In this document: positions 18,093 to 27,240 of the stretch, in pieces
How the letters are laid out: the number at the start of each line of letters is the position of its first letter
Position numbering within the stretch: the first letter of the stretch is position 1
NCBI GenBank assembly: GCA_023444055.1
Contig: JAEZRV010000087.1
Span: 77,472 to 141,471, forward strand
Direction: 5' to 3'
Source: Bacillota bacterium
GTDB taxonomy: Bacteria; Bacillota; Clostridia; Acetivibrionales; DSM-1351
Length of the DNA stretch: 64,000 nt
Position numbers and translations under genes: made by a program
The notes under the pieces: model-generated
What the model was told of the DNA's origin: nothing
The model's database searches: none
The model's input: only the letters and a program-made list of their open reading frames with translations

Positions 18093-20438
18093 ATGAAATT
18101 TAGCAATGGATGCTGGCTGCAAAAAGAAGGAACAGAATGTTTCTCACCTCAGCAGGTTTACAGCTCAAAAATAGAAAAGGATTGCGTAACGCTTTGCGCT
18201 CCTACTTATCAGGTTAAGCATAGAGGAGATACATTGGGAGGAGTAAATTTGACTATTAGGATTTCTTCTCCTATGCCTGAAGTTATTAGAGTTCAGACGT
18301 ACCATTACATGGGAGTTGTATCGAAAACACCTGAATTTGAACTGTTTTATGATAAAAATACCAATATACAGACAATAGAAAATGATAATGAAATTATAAT
18401 ATCAAGTGGAAGCCTAAGGCTTGTCATAACAAAACAAAACTGGTCTATGTCTTATGAAAGAGCTGGTGAACAGCTGGCTAAGAGTACATCAAGAGACTTG
18501 GCATATATGAAAACAGACTGGAAGGGACTTGCATATGACGATGGAGGGCTTGAAAATACCTATATGCGTCAGCAGTTAAGTATATCTGTAGGCGAATTGG
18601 TGTATGGCTTGGGAGAGCGCTTCACACCTTTTGTTAAAAACGGACAGACCGTAGATATTTGGAATGCTGATGGCGGCACTTCTACAGAGCAGTCCTATAA
18701 GAACATCCCGTTTTATATTACAAATAAGGGATATGGCGTATTTGTCAACCATCCTGAACAGGTTTCTTTTGAAATTGGTACAGAGAGTGTAACAAAGGTT
18801 GAGTTCAGTGTTCCGGGTGAGTTCTTGGATTACTTCTTTATAAATGGACCTACTATGAAGGATGTGTTGACTAGATATACTGATTTGACTGGTAAGCCGT
18901 CTTTGCCAGCACCATGGACATTTGGGCTATGGTTATCCACTTCATTTACTACCAACTATGATGAGGATACGGTTTCGGGTTTTGTGGATGGAATGCTTTC
19001 AAGAGGAATCCCTTTGCGTGTATTCCACTTTGACTGCTTCTGGATGAGGGAGTTTTGCTGGTCAGATTTTACTTGGGATAGCCGTATATTTCCAGATCCA
19101 GTCGGTATGCTAAAACGATTGAAAGCAAAAGGTTTGAAGATATGTGTTTGGATTAATCCTTATATTGGTCAGGAATCTATTCTGTTCAAAGAGGGCGTGG
19201 AAGGCGGATACTTTATCAAACGTCCAAACGGAAATGTATGGCAGTGGGATATGTGGCAGCCTGGTATGGCAATTGTTGACTTTACGAATCCCAAAGCATG
19301 CAAATGGTTTAGTGACAAGCTGGAAGCATTATTGGATATGGGAGTTGACTGTTTTAAAACGGACTTCGGTGAAAGGATTCCCACTGATGTAGTTTATTAT
19401 GACGGCTCTGATCCATATAAAATGCATAATTACTATACATACTTGTATAACAAGACGGTATATGATTTGTTGGAGAGTAAACAGGGGAAAGGTGAAGCGG
19501 TATTGTTTGCGAGATCAGCAACAGTGGGCGGACAAAAATTTCCTGTTCACTGGGGAGGCGACTGCTGGTCTGATTATGAATCTATGGAAGAGAGTCTGCG
19601 CGGCGGTCTGTCATTATTGATGTCAGGCTTCGGCTACTGGAGCCACGACATCGGTGGATTTGAACATACTTCAACACCAGATGTTTATAAGCGTTGGGCG
19701 GCATTTGGATTATTATCCTCCCATAGCCGTTTGCATGGAAGCACTTCATATCGTGTACCTTGGGTTTATGACGAGGAAGCAGTAGATGTAGTGCGTTTCT
19801 TTACAAAATTAAAAGCCTCACTTATGCCATATTTGTTTAAAACTGCTGTTGAAACATCTAAAACGGGTATTCCAACAATGAGAAGTATGGTGCTTGAATT
19901 TACCGAAGACAAGAACTGTCAGTTCTTGGATAAACAATATATGTTTGGTGAATCGATATTGGTTTCACCTATATTTAATAGTAACAGCATGGCTGAATAC
20001 TACTTGCCGGAAGGGACATGGACAGACTTCTTTACAGGTAAAAAAGCAGAGGGCTCTAGATGGATAAAAGAGAAACACAGCTACTTAAGTATTCCTCTTA
20101 TGGTTAGAGAAAATTCGATAATTGCAGTTGGTGCTTGTGATGATAAAGCAGATTATGACTATGCGGACGGCGTTCAGTTAAGGGTATATCAATTAATAGA
20201 AGATAGGGCTGCTGAAACAATTGTTTACGGTATGGATGGTGCTAAAGACTTAGAAGCATCTATTCTTAAAAAAGACGGGAGAATTACAATAAAGGTAGAT
20301 GCAAAGAAATCCTATAGTATTCGTTTTGTAAATGAAACTTCTATTGAAACTGCTGATGCAGATATAGCAATTGACGGAAATGATACAGTTATTACACCGC
20401 ATGATGGAGTGTCGGAAATTAAACTAATTTGCATTTAA
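18093..20438 (+). CDS. Alpha-xylosidase, glycoside hydrolase family 31 (YicI-like)
   Basis: 781 residues without a signal peptide. The catalytic barrel carries nucleophile D424 (CFKTDFGERIP) and acid/base D490 (HWGGDCWSDY); the 66-residue spacing equals that of E. coli YicI. 'FHFDCFWMREFCWSDF...WDSRIFPDP' is the segment typical of YicI-type alpha-xylosidases rather than alpha-glucosidases. AAAGGAG lies before the ATG. It would cut the alpha-1,6-xylose from the non-reducing glucose of xyloglucan oligosaccharides in the cytoplasm, alternating with the GH3 enzyme encoded next. Xylosidase rather than glucosidase activity is a family-level inference. Confidence 0.88.
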   Translation: MKFSNGCWLQKEGTECFSPQQVYSSKIEKDCVTLCAPTYQVKHRGDTLGGVNLTIRISSPMPEVIRVQTYHYMGVVSKTPEFELFYDKNTNIQTIENDNEIIISSGSLRLVITKQNWSMSYERAGEQLAKSTSRDLAYMKTDWKGLAYDDGGLENTYMRQQLSISVGELVYGLGERFTPFVKNGQTVDIWNADGGTSTEQSYKNIPFYITNKGYGVFVNHPEQVSFEIGTESVTKVEFSVPGEFLDYFFINGPTMKDVLTRYTDLTGKPSLPAPWTFGLWLSTSFTTNYDEDTVSGFVDGMLSRGIPLRVFHFDCFWMREFCWSDFTWDSRIFPDPVGMLKRLKAKGLKICVWINPYIGQESILFKEGVEGGYFIKRPNGNVWQWDMWQPGMAIVDFTNPKACKWFSDKLEALLDMGVDCFKTDFGERIPTDVVYYDGSDPYKMHNYYTYLYNKTVYDLLESKQGKGEAVLFARSATVGGQKFPVHWGGDCWSDYESMEESLRGGLSLLMSGFGYWSHDIGGFEHTSTPDVYKRWAAFGLLSSHSRLHGSTSYRVPWVYDEEAVDVVRFFTKLKASLMPYLFKTAVETSKTGIPTMRSMVLEFTEDKNCQFLDKQYMFGESILVSPIFNSNSMAEYYLPEGTWTDFFTGKKAEGSRWIKEKHSYLSIPLMVRENSIIAVGACDDKADYDYADGVQLRVYQLIEDRAAETIVYGMDGAKDLEASILKKDGRITIKVDAKKSYSIRFVNETSIETADADIAIDGNDTVITPHDGVSEIKLICI

Positions 20439-20643
20439 AATGTGAATGACATTTTAAATAGCACATTTGCAATGACGGGACGAAGAAACTCGTAGCCCTC
20501 AGAATTTCAGTATTTGTTGTTTTAGGGTGCGGTATATACTAGTTTTTAAAATGTGATCATTTTTTTGAATGAAAAATAGTAGTACACCGCATATCGGATA
20601 TTTAAATGGGGTATAAAGGTAGAAAGAAATTACTAATACCTTT

Positions 20644-20707
20644 AAAGGAGGTGCCGAGTCCATGTCATTTCTTTCATGTAGATTTGTGTAAAATGTGAGA
20701 CATGGAC
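20644..20707 (+). promoter_or_regulatory. L-type shared leader: 9-codon frame plus start-sequestering stem (GH3 gene)
   Basis: AAAGGAGGTGCCGAGTCC is followed by a short frame at 20662. GTCCATGTC (20658-20666) pairs perfectly with GACATGGAC (20699-20707). The stem contains both the small-frame ATG and the GH3 ATG at 20702. The same leader, about 47 of the first 50 bases identical, precedes the unrelated acetyltransferase gene at 32.5 kb. Exactly 10 bases separate the short frame's stop from the gene's ATG in both, which suggests translational coupling. Confidence 0.6.
20662..20691 (+). CDS. Leader peptide of the L element, 9 residues (MSFLSCRFV)
   Basis: AGGAGG lies 10 bases before this ATG, and the frame stops at TAA 20689-20691. 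The copy at 32482 encodes MSFLSCGLV, so length and the first six residues are shared. The ribosome's passage would open the stem holding the GH3 start codon. Confidence 0.4.
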   Translation: MSFLSCRFV

Positions 20708-22870
20708 ATAACTATGATTGAAAAAGATATAGAGAATTTATTGGAACAACTGACTCTTGATGAAAAGATTTCTATGATTCATGGAAACGGATTGTTCAGA
20801 ACTGGGGCTGTAGAACGCTTAGGGATACCGTCTCTGAAATTATCAGATGGGCCGACGGGTGTGCGTTTTGAATTTGAAGATGATTGCTGGAAGGTAATTG
20901 GAAATTCGGATGATTTTGTATCGTATCTTCCCTGCAACAGTGCTTTAGCCGCCACATGGAACAGAGAATTGGCTTACAGGCTGGGAGTAGTACTTGGAGA
21001 GGAAGCAAGAGGCCGAGGGAAGGATGTTATATTAGCACCGGGAGTTAATATTATGAGAAGCCCAGCCTGTGGAAGAAACTTTGAGTATATGAGCGAAGAT
21101 CCATACTTAACAGCAAGAACGGCGGTTCCGTTAATTAAAGGTATTCAAAAATCAGATGTTGCTGCATGTGTAAAGCATTTTGCTGTAAACAATCAAGAAA
21201 CCGAGCGTCTGTGGGTAGAGGTGTTAGTGGATGACCGCACTTTAAATGAAATTTATTTTCCTGCATTTAAAGCCGCTGTCTGCGAAGCCGACAGTTATTC
21301 GCTGATGGGAGCGTACAACCTGCTGAGAGGTGAACATTGCTGCCAAAACAAATACCTGCTTGATAGAATATTAAAAGAAGAATGGAAATATAATGGCTGC
21401 GTTATATCAGACTGGGGAGCGGTGCATGACACTAGAGCAGCGGCAGAAAGCGGTCTTGACATAGAAATGGCAGTAGCAAATAATTTCGACGAGTACTATA
21501 TGGCAGAGCCACTGAAGAAGGCTGTTTTAAAAGGTGAAATTGAGGAAAGCCTGATTGATGAAAAAGTAAGAAGAATACTTAATATGATGGGCAAACTCAA
21601 AATGTTTGGGACATCAAGATGTAAGGGAGCTTATAATACACCAGAGCACAGGAAGGACATTCTAGATGTTGCAAGGGAATCTGTTGTTTTATTAAAAAAT
21701 GATAATAGACTTCCACTACAGCAAAGTAAGCTTAAAAAGCTGCTGGTAATTGGAGATAACGCTAACAAAATGCATTCAAACGGAGGAGGAAGTTCAGAAA
21801 TAAAGGCACTTTATGAAATAACTCCTTTAATGGGATTGAAAATGAAGCTTGGTGGTAATACAGAGGTAACTTATGCAAGAGGCTATTATGCAGAGAAAAA
21901 AAATGAAGAAAGTGATATCAACTGGCAGGAAACCAGCTTAGAAGATGTTCTTAAGGCAAAAAGGAAAGAGACAATAGATGCTGGCATTAAAGCTAAAAGA
22001 CAGGAACTTTTAGATGAAGCTGTAGCTCTTGCAAAAGTAATGGACGAGGTAATTATAGTTGGTGGTCTTAACCATGATTATGATTCAGAAGGTATTGACC
22101 GTGAGAATATGAAGCTTCCATATGAACAGGACACATTGATTAAAGAAGTATTGAAGGTTAATCCTAATACAATCGTAGTTATAATGGCAGGTTCACCGGT
22201 TGAAATGGGTGAGTGGCTTCAAGATGCAAAAGCAGTGGTATGGAACTGGTATGGAGGAATGGAAGGCGGAACTGCATTGGCAGAGGTTTTGCTTGGTGAA
22301 GTTAATCCAAGCGGTAAGCTTCCAATGACATTTCCTAAAAAATTAAGTGACTGTTCTGCCTATTCAATTGGTGAATTCCCTGGAGGGAAAACAGTTTCAT
22401 ATAGTGAAGGCATATTTGTGGGCTACCGTTATTATAATACACACAAAGTAGAAACGGAATTTTGCTTTGGACATGGACTATCATATACGACGTTTGATTA
22501 TAAAAATATAAGTATAAAGGTAGAAGAATTAGAAGAATTAGATGATGTGAAAGTAACTGTTACTTTTGAACTGTCTAATAAAGGTGACCGATTTGGTTCG
22601 GAGACAGCACAGTTATACGTATCGTGCAAAAATTCTACTGTACAACGCCCTGTGCAGGAATTGAAGCAATATATAAAAATTGCGTTGGAACCTGAGCAAA
22701 AAGAAAAAGTTACGCTGGTGCTAGATAAGACTGCATTTGGCTATTATAATACAGACAAAAAGCAATTTAAGACGGAAGCAGGAAATTATGAAATACGAAT
22801 AGGAAGTTCATCTGGAGACATTCGTTTAAAAGGTGAAATAGAGTTAAAGCAGGAGTATTATTATTGCTGA
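20702..22870 (+). CDS. Beta-glucosidase, glycoside hydrolase family 3
   Basis: 722 residues without a signal peptide. The first domain carries K158-H159-F (VKHFAVNNQE) and nucleophile D237 in V-I-S-D-W-G-A. The second domain has 'GGGSSEIKALYEITPLMGL' and 'LNHDYDSEGIDRENMKLP', which complete the active site. A C-terminal fibronectin III-like domain (about 600-715) gives the usual three-domain length. It releases glucose from beta-glucans and, in this locus, would shorten the xyloglucan backbone after xylose removal. Starts at 20702 or 20714 are possible; the first is kept because its distance to the leader frame is the same as in the 32.5-kb copy of the leader. Confidence 0.9.
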   Translation: MDITMIEKDIENLLEQLTLDEKISMIHGNGLFRTGAVERLGIPSLKLSDGPTGVRFEFEDDCWKVIGNSDDFVSYLPCNSALAATWNRELAYRLGVVLGEEARGRGKDVILAPGVNIMRSPACGRNFEYMSEDPYLTARTAVPLIKGIQKSDVAACVKHFAVNNQETERLWVEVLVDDRTLNEIYFPAFKAAVCEADSYSLMGAYNLLRGEHCCQNKYLLDRILKEEWKYNGCVISDWGAVHDTRAAAESGLDIEMAVANNFDEYYMAEPLKKAVLKGEIEESLIDEKVRRILNMMGKLKMFGTSRCKGAYNTPEHRKDILDVARESVVLLKNDNRLPLQQSKLKKLLVIGDNANKMHSNGGGSSEIKALYEITPLMGLKMKLGGNTEVTYARGYYAEKKNEESDINWQETSLEDVLKAKRKETIDAGIKAKRQELLDEAVALAKVMDEVIIVGGLNHDYDSEGIDRENMKLPYEQDTLIKEVLKVNPNTIVVIMAGSPVEMGEWLQDAKAVVWNWYGGMEGGTALAEVLLGEVNPSGKLPMTFPKKLSDCSAYSIGEFPGGKTVSYSEGIFVGYRYYNTHKVETEFCFGHGLSYTTFDYKNISIKVEELEELDDVKVTVTFELSNKGDRFGSETAQLYVSCKNSTVQRPVQELKQYIKIALEPEQKEKVTLVLDKTAFGYYNTDKKQFKTEAGNYEIRIGSSSGDIRLKGEIELKQEYYYC

Positions 22871-22914
22871 TGAATAGCAATCATGTGAAATTATAACTAA
22901 TGGTTTTGATTATA

Positions 22915-23088
22915 CTACTTGTTACTATTCAGCTATAGATAATACGATATTTAGCTCAGAAAATGCTTTCACAGATTCATAAGCTATATATTTATAGGTG
23001 TTGATACTTATCAAAACACCAATGTACTTTTGATGTGGGAAAGCTGAGTTACTAATCTATATTATTGGCTGAATAGTAACTACTAATT
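22915..23088. repeat. R-family imperfect palindrome
   Basis: GTTACTATTCAGC (22921-22933) and its exact complement GCTGAATAGTAAC (23068-23080) bound about 160 bases whose two halves are imperfect inverted copies. The right half, read in reverse, matches 28765-28850 closely (AACTCAGCTTTCCCACAT, then AAAAGTACATT). No coding frame is present. The remaining 200 bases to the aminotransferase stop contain only AT-rich sequence. Confidence 0.65.
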
Positions 23089-23283
23089 AACAATTGAGAA
23101 AGCCTAATTTCCGTTAATAAAAGTAAAGTGCATTTCCGCAATATGGAAACGCACTTTATCTATATATTTTGCAATGTTTCAGTTTTATTGATAATATTTT
23201 AGTTCAGCAGTGGTTTAAGCCTGTCAAAAATGTTTAGCTTTGTCATCAAACTTGTAAGCGATACTTAGGTCGCTCGGTAATAA

Positions 23284-24462
23284 TTATTTAAACTCTTTCG
23301 CTAATGCTTCAAATGCAGGAAGAGAATTCTTTATAGTTTCAAGACTACAGCAGTATGCCAGCCTGAAATAACCTGGACACCCGAAGCCAGAACCTGGAAC
23401 AATAAGGAGATTATACTTTAAAGCTCTGTTTTTAAATTCTACATCATCTTCAATTAATGCCTTAGGGAATAAGTAGAAAGCTCCATCAGGCTTAACACAC
23501 TCATAACCGAATTTGATGAGACTGTTATAAAGCAAATCTCTTCTTTCTTTGTATATATTTAAATCAACTGAAGAATCAATTGCTTTTGCAACTACTTTTT
23601 GGAAAAGTGCAGGTGCGTTTACATAGCCTAAAACTCTGTTGCAGTATATAAGACCACTCATCAGTGTATCTATATCATCAGCTTCAGGACTTGTTGCTAT
23701 ATAACCCATACGCTCTCCAGGAAGAGAAAGAGACTTGCTGAAGCAATCAATCATTATTGCATTCCTATAAATTGTTAATATATTTGGAACTTCTACGTCA
23801 TAAGCTAATTTTCTATAAGGTTCATCGGAGATAATATAAATTGTATGTCCAAATTCTGTGCTTTTCTCTTCTAATACCTTGGCAATGCTCTTTAAGGTTT
23901 CGATGCCATAAACAACACCAGTAGGATTATTAGGAGTATTAATTAGAACCGCTTTTGTATTTGGTGTAATGTTTTTTCTTAAAATTTCTGCATCAGGTAA
24001 AAAAGTTTTGTGATCGGTATCAATAATTTTTATTTTCCCACCATGGTTATCAATGTATGAGTTATACTCTACAAAATATGGGGCAAAAACAATTATTTCT
24101 TCATCTGGGTTTAATAGAGTCTTTAATACTACGTTTAAAGCTCCGCCAGCACCAACTGTCATAATTATATTTTCAGAAGTAAGTTTAAGACCGGCTTCTT
24201 TGTTGATTTTTTGCGCAATAGCCTCTCTTACCTCAGGGTAACCTGCATTATTCATATATGCATGCTTTTTTAATTCATCTGAATTTGCAAGCTCAAGTAG
24301 TGCTGCTTTAACTTCATCTGGAGGTTCAGGGTCTGGGTTTCCTAAAGAAAAATCATAGACCTTGTCATCTCCATAAAGCTTTCTTAATTTTGCACCTTCT
24401 TCAAACATAGCTCTTATCATAGATGAGTTTTTAATGTTGTTATTAATTTTTTCTGATATCAT
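23284..24462 (-). CDS. PLP-dependent aminotransferase, class I/II
   Basis: 392 residues. The fold-type I signature residues are clear: 'FSLGNPDPEPP' at the N-terminus, N178-P-P/N-N-P-T-G for cofactor binding, D213 in IISDEPY, the Schiff-base lysine K243 in FSKSLSLPGERMGYI, and R in 'GYFRLAYC'. It uses the N-terminus of aspartate-type enzymes, but the amino-acid substrate cannot be read from the sequence. GGAGGAAACG lies before the ATG. It is the last of a minus-strand series (MetY, Lrp-type regulator, RqcH, aminotransferase). Confidence 0.85.
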   Translation of the reverse strand: MISEKINNNIKNSSMIRAMFEEGAKLRKLYGDDKVYDFSLGNPDPEPPDEVKAALLELANSDELKKHAYMNNAGYPEVREAIAQKINKEAGLKLTSENIIMTVGAGGALNVVLKTLLNPDEEIIVFAPYFVEYNSYIDNHGGKIKIIDTDHKTFLPDAEILRKNITPNTKAVLINTPNNPTGVVYGIETLKSIAKVLEEKSTEFGHTIYIISDEPYRKLAYDVEVPNILTIYRNAIMIDCFSKSLSLPGERMGYIATSPEADDIDTLMSGLIYCNRVLGYVNAPALFQKVVAKAIDSSVDLNIYKERRDLLYNSLIKFGYECVKPDGAFYLFPKALIEDDVEFKNRALKYNLLIVPGSGFGCPGYFRLAYCCSLETIKNSLPAFEALAKEFK

Positions 24463-24662
24463 AATACGTTTCCTCCATAAGCTATTAAGCCAATAAAAAA
24501 TATTTTAATAATTGTTTATAATAATAGTTGTTTTCATTCAACATAACAAATGCGTTAGTTATGTTGTTTTTAAGTTGTATTTAGCTTCGTTTTATCATTT
24601 GAATATAATCTTCAATCAAAAGTTCTATTAAAGCTTAAAACTTATGTTTAAAACTATGATTG

Positions 24663-26423
24663 CTATTTTCTTGTTCTTATTTCAATTACTTTTGTTTCAT
24701 CAGGTGTGACATTTACAGTTTTAAAATTCTCATAAATAACCATTCCAGGTTTTGCACCACTAGGCTTTTTCACGTTTTTAACAATAGTGTAGTCTACAGG
24801 AACATTATAGGACATTTTAGCACTGCTGTGGTATGCTGCTAAAATGGCAGCCTCTAAAAGAGTGGAATCAGGTACATTCTGACGGTCAGTCCTAATTATT
24901 ACATGGGAACCGGGAATGTTTTTAGTATGAAACCAGATATCATATGATGCAGCAGTTTTTAACGTCAATAAATCATTCTGCTTATTATTTTTTCCTACTA
25001 AAATTTGAAAACCATCAACAGAAGTAAATTCTAAAGGAGAAGATGGTTTGTCCTGCTTCTTCTTAGCGTTTCTAACAGATGATTTCATATAGCCTTGGTC
25101 AATCAGTTCTTGCCTAATTTCATCAATTCCCTGTTTTGTACTACAGTTGTCAAGCATGGCTTTAACACTTTCAAAATATTGCAGCTCAGAAAGAGTATCC
25201 TGAAGCTGTTGCGTTACATTTAAATGTGTGCTTTTAGCCTTGGAATATTGTTTGAAATATCTTTGAGCATTATCTTGAGCGGACCTGTATTCATTTAAAG
25301 GTATTTCAAGATACTCTTCATTCTCACTATAATAGTTTAACACTTTAGCAGACTTTGCACCACTGGGAATACAGTAAATATTTGCAGTAATTAGTTCGCC
25401 GAAAAGCTTTAAATTTTCTCGATCGGCAACATCTCTAAGCTTGTCTGTAAAAATAGAAACCTTCTTTTCTAGTCTATCAATACTGTTTTTCACAATCTTA
25501 GCCACATCACCTTTTTTTTGCCCAAGTCTTTCAGAGGTATCACGTCGGGCATAAAAGTCATCAAGTGCGGATGAAAGAAGCTCATATTGCTGCACATAAC
25601 CAGATTGTGAAGGCTTAAAGCAGTAGAAATCAATTGGATGTAAAAAGTTTTTATCCTCGAAAATAATGCAAGGCTCAAAGGCATTATTTTTAATCTTATC
25701 AATATAGTTACTTAATACTGAAATAAGATTTACTTTATCTGTATTTAGTAAATCGGCTAATGGTGTTTTTGGTGAAACCCCCGAGCCAGCACAAATATCT
25801 CTGCAAGTATAAGGACTAAATCCTTTGATGAAACTTAATAATAAACTCTCGATATTTTTCGCAACAGTAGTATCACTTTCTAATAGAGCTGACGGTGAAA
25901 TGTTTTCAGGCAGCTGCTTATCCTGAGCAGGGGGAAGGAAATACTGTCTTGCAGGCATAATCTCTCTGACACTGCTAATATCACTGTCTATATGCTTTAC
26001 AGAATCGATAATTTTATCCTCACTGTTAAGCAGAATAATATTACTGTATTTGCCCATTATTTCGACAACTACTCTTTTTACAGTTAAATCACCCAATTCA
26101 TTAACTGATTCTATATTTATTGAAATAACTCTCTCATAATCATGAAAGCTTATATCCAAAAGCTTTCCACCAGAAATATGTTTTCGCATGAGCATACAAA
26201 AAACAGGTGGAGTTAGAGGATTTTCCTTTTGGGCAGAAGTTATATGAAGACGAGGATAACTAGCATTTGCACTAGCAACAAGCCTATAATTTTGACCATT
26301 AGAGCGTACAAGTATTACTATTTCATCGCTTTCAGGCTGAAAAACTTTTTCTATTCTTCCCCCCGAAAGTAATAAATTTAATTCATTTACAATACATTTC
26401 GTAACAATTCCATCAAATGGCAT
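24663..26423 (-). CDS. rqcH: RqcH (NFACT family), ribosome-associated quality control factor
   Basis: 586 residues. The NFACT-N domain (MPFDGIVTKCIVNELN...GGRIEKVFQP) is followed by helix-hairpin-helix and a long coiled coil (about 280-440), then NFACT-R/DUF814 (about 460-570, 'GFQILVGKNNKQND...DIWFHTKNIPGSHVII'). By family it binds stalled 50S subunits and recruits tRNA-Ala for C-terminal alanine tailing. The tRNA-recognition D-R pair known at 97/98 in B. subtilis is E97-R98 here. Older annotation as fibronectin-binding protein is common. AGGAG precedes the ATG. Confidence 0.9.
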   Translation of the reverse strand: MPFDGIVTKCIVNELNLLLSGGRIEKVFQPESDEIVILVRSNGQNYRLVASANASYPRLHITSAQKENPLTPPVFCMLMRKHISGGKLLDISFHDYERVISINIESVNELGDLTVKRVVVEIMGKYSNIILLNSEDKIIDSVKHIDSDISSVREIMPARQYFLPPAQDKQLPENISPSALLESDTTVAKNIESLLLSFIKGFSPYTCRDICAGSGVSPKTPLADLLNTDKVNLISVLSNYIDKIKNNAFEPCIIFEDKNFLHPIDFYCFKPSQSGYVQQYELLSSALDDFYARRDTSERLGQKKGDVAKIVKNSIDRLEKKVSIFTDKLRDVADRENLKLFGELITANIYCIPSGAKSAKVLNYYSENEEYLEIPLNEYRSAQDNAQRYFKQYSKAKSTHLNVTQQLQDTLSELQYFESVKAMLDNCSTKQGIDEIRQELIDQGYMKSSVRNAKKKQDKPSSPLEFTSVDGFQILVGKNNKQNDLLTLKTAASYDIWFHTKNIPGSHVIIRTDRQNVPDSTLLEAAILAAYHSSAKMSYNVPVDYTIVKNVKKPSGAKPGMVIYENFKTVNVTPDETKVIEIRTRK

Positions 26424-26633
26424 CTGTTTTACTCCTATGTTATCCTAATTTGCATTTAAAATGTGTAATCACAAAAATAATTCTTATCAACTTTCCTACA
26501 TAAAAAGACTTCCATAAATAACAGTCTTTCATACCTAATTTAAAATGGAAAAGTTAAAAAAATTTAGAGATTATACGTTATTGCAGTTGATATTATTATA
26601 TAACAGTCTAGTGATTTCATAAATAAGTTTTTT

Positions 26634-26693
26634 GCTCAACTTCCCCATAAATAGAATTTTGAGGTTCTTATAAAGCTGTGGGGGCAGTTGAGC
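26634..26693. repeat. Inverted repeat downstream of the Lrp-type gene
   Basis: GCTCAACT-T-CCCC (26634-26646) pairs with GGGG-GC-AGTTGAGC (26680-26693). TTTTATT follows on the plus strand, while on the minus strand, the direction of the Lrp-type gene, the stem is followed by A-rich sequence. It is therefore not a classical terminator for that gene, but may stabilise the mRNA end. Confidence 0.5.
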
Positions 26694-26700
26694 TTTTATT

Positions 26701-27180
26701 CTAGATGTCATCTGATTTAAATGGCAGACAAAAACTCTGCTTATCAGTACTAAGTACCATGCTTGTTTCAATTTTGTTTACCCCAGGAAAAGATAGAAGC
26801 GTATCTATTAAAAAGTCACGGCAATCAGCAAGATCATTTACAACGATTTTTATCAAATAATCCCAGCTTCCGCTAATATTATAACACTCTAATATTTGGG
26901 GTGTATCTTTAATCTTTGACAGGAAGGCATTAGTTATATCTCTATTATGAGGAGACAAGGTTATAAAAGTAAATGCTATTACTTCATATCCAAGCATTTT
27001 TTCATCAATAATTGCAGCGTATTTTTTGATGACTCCGATTTCTTTAAGACGTTTTATACGACTTAAACAAGCCGAAGGTGATAGACCAACCTTATCTGCC
27101 AGATCTTTATTTGAAATTGAAGAATCTTCCTGTAATAAATCTATTAATTGTTTATCAAGTTTATCAAATGTCAAATGCAT
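26701..27180 (-). CDS. Lrp/AsnC-family transcriptional regulator
   Basis: 159 residues from the ATG at 27180, which has ATGGAGGTTATA directly upstream; 20 further open codons lack an RBS. The N-terminal winged helix (LDKQLIDLLQED...NKDLADKVGLSPSACLSRIKRLKE) and the C-terminal RAM effector domain ('GSWDYLIKIVVNDLADCRDFL') are complete. Such proteins form octamers and respond to amino acids. It lies between the MetY gene and the RqcH/aminotransferase genes on the same strand, so sulfur-amino-acid or aminotransferase regulation is plausible but unproven. Confidence 0.9.
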   Translation of the reverse strand: MHLTFDKLDKQLIDLLQEDSSISNKDLADKVGLSPSACLSRIKRLKEIGVIKKYAAIIDEKMLGYEVIAFTFITLSPHNRDITNAFLSKIKDTPQILECYNISGSWDYLIKIVVNDLADCRDFLIDTLLSFPGVNKIETSMVLSTDKQSFCLPFKSDDI

Positions 27181-27240
27181 TATAACCTCCATGCCAAATA
27201 CTGGCATAAAAAATAAATTACATAGAGTTAGTACAACCAC

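Noticed and set aside
26571..26771. 66-residue minus-strand frame overlapping the end of the Lrp-type gene
   Set aside because: It overlaps a well-supported gene in another frame, has no RBS and runs through the 26634-26693 palindrome.
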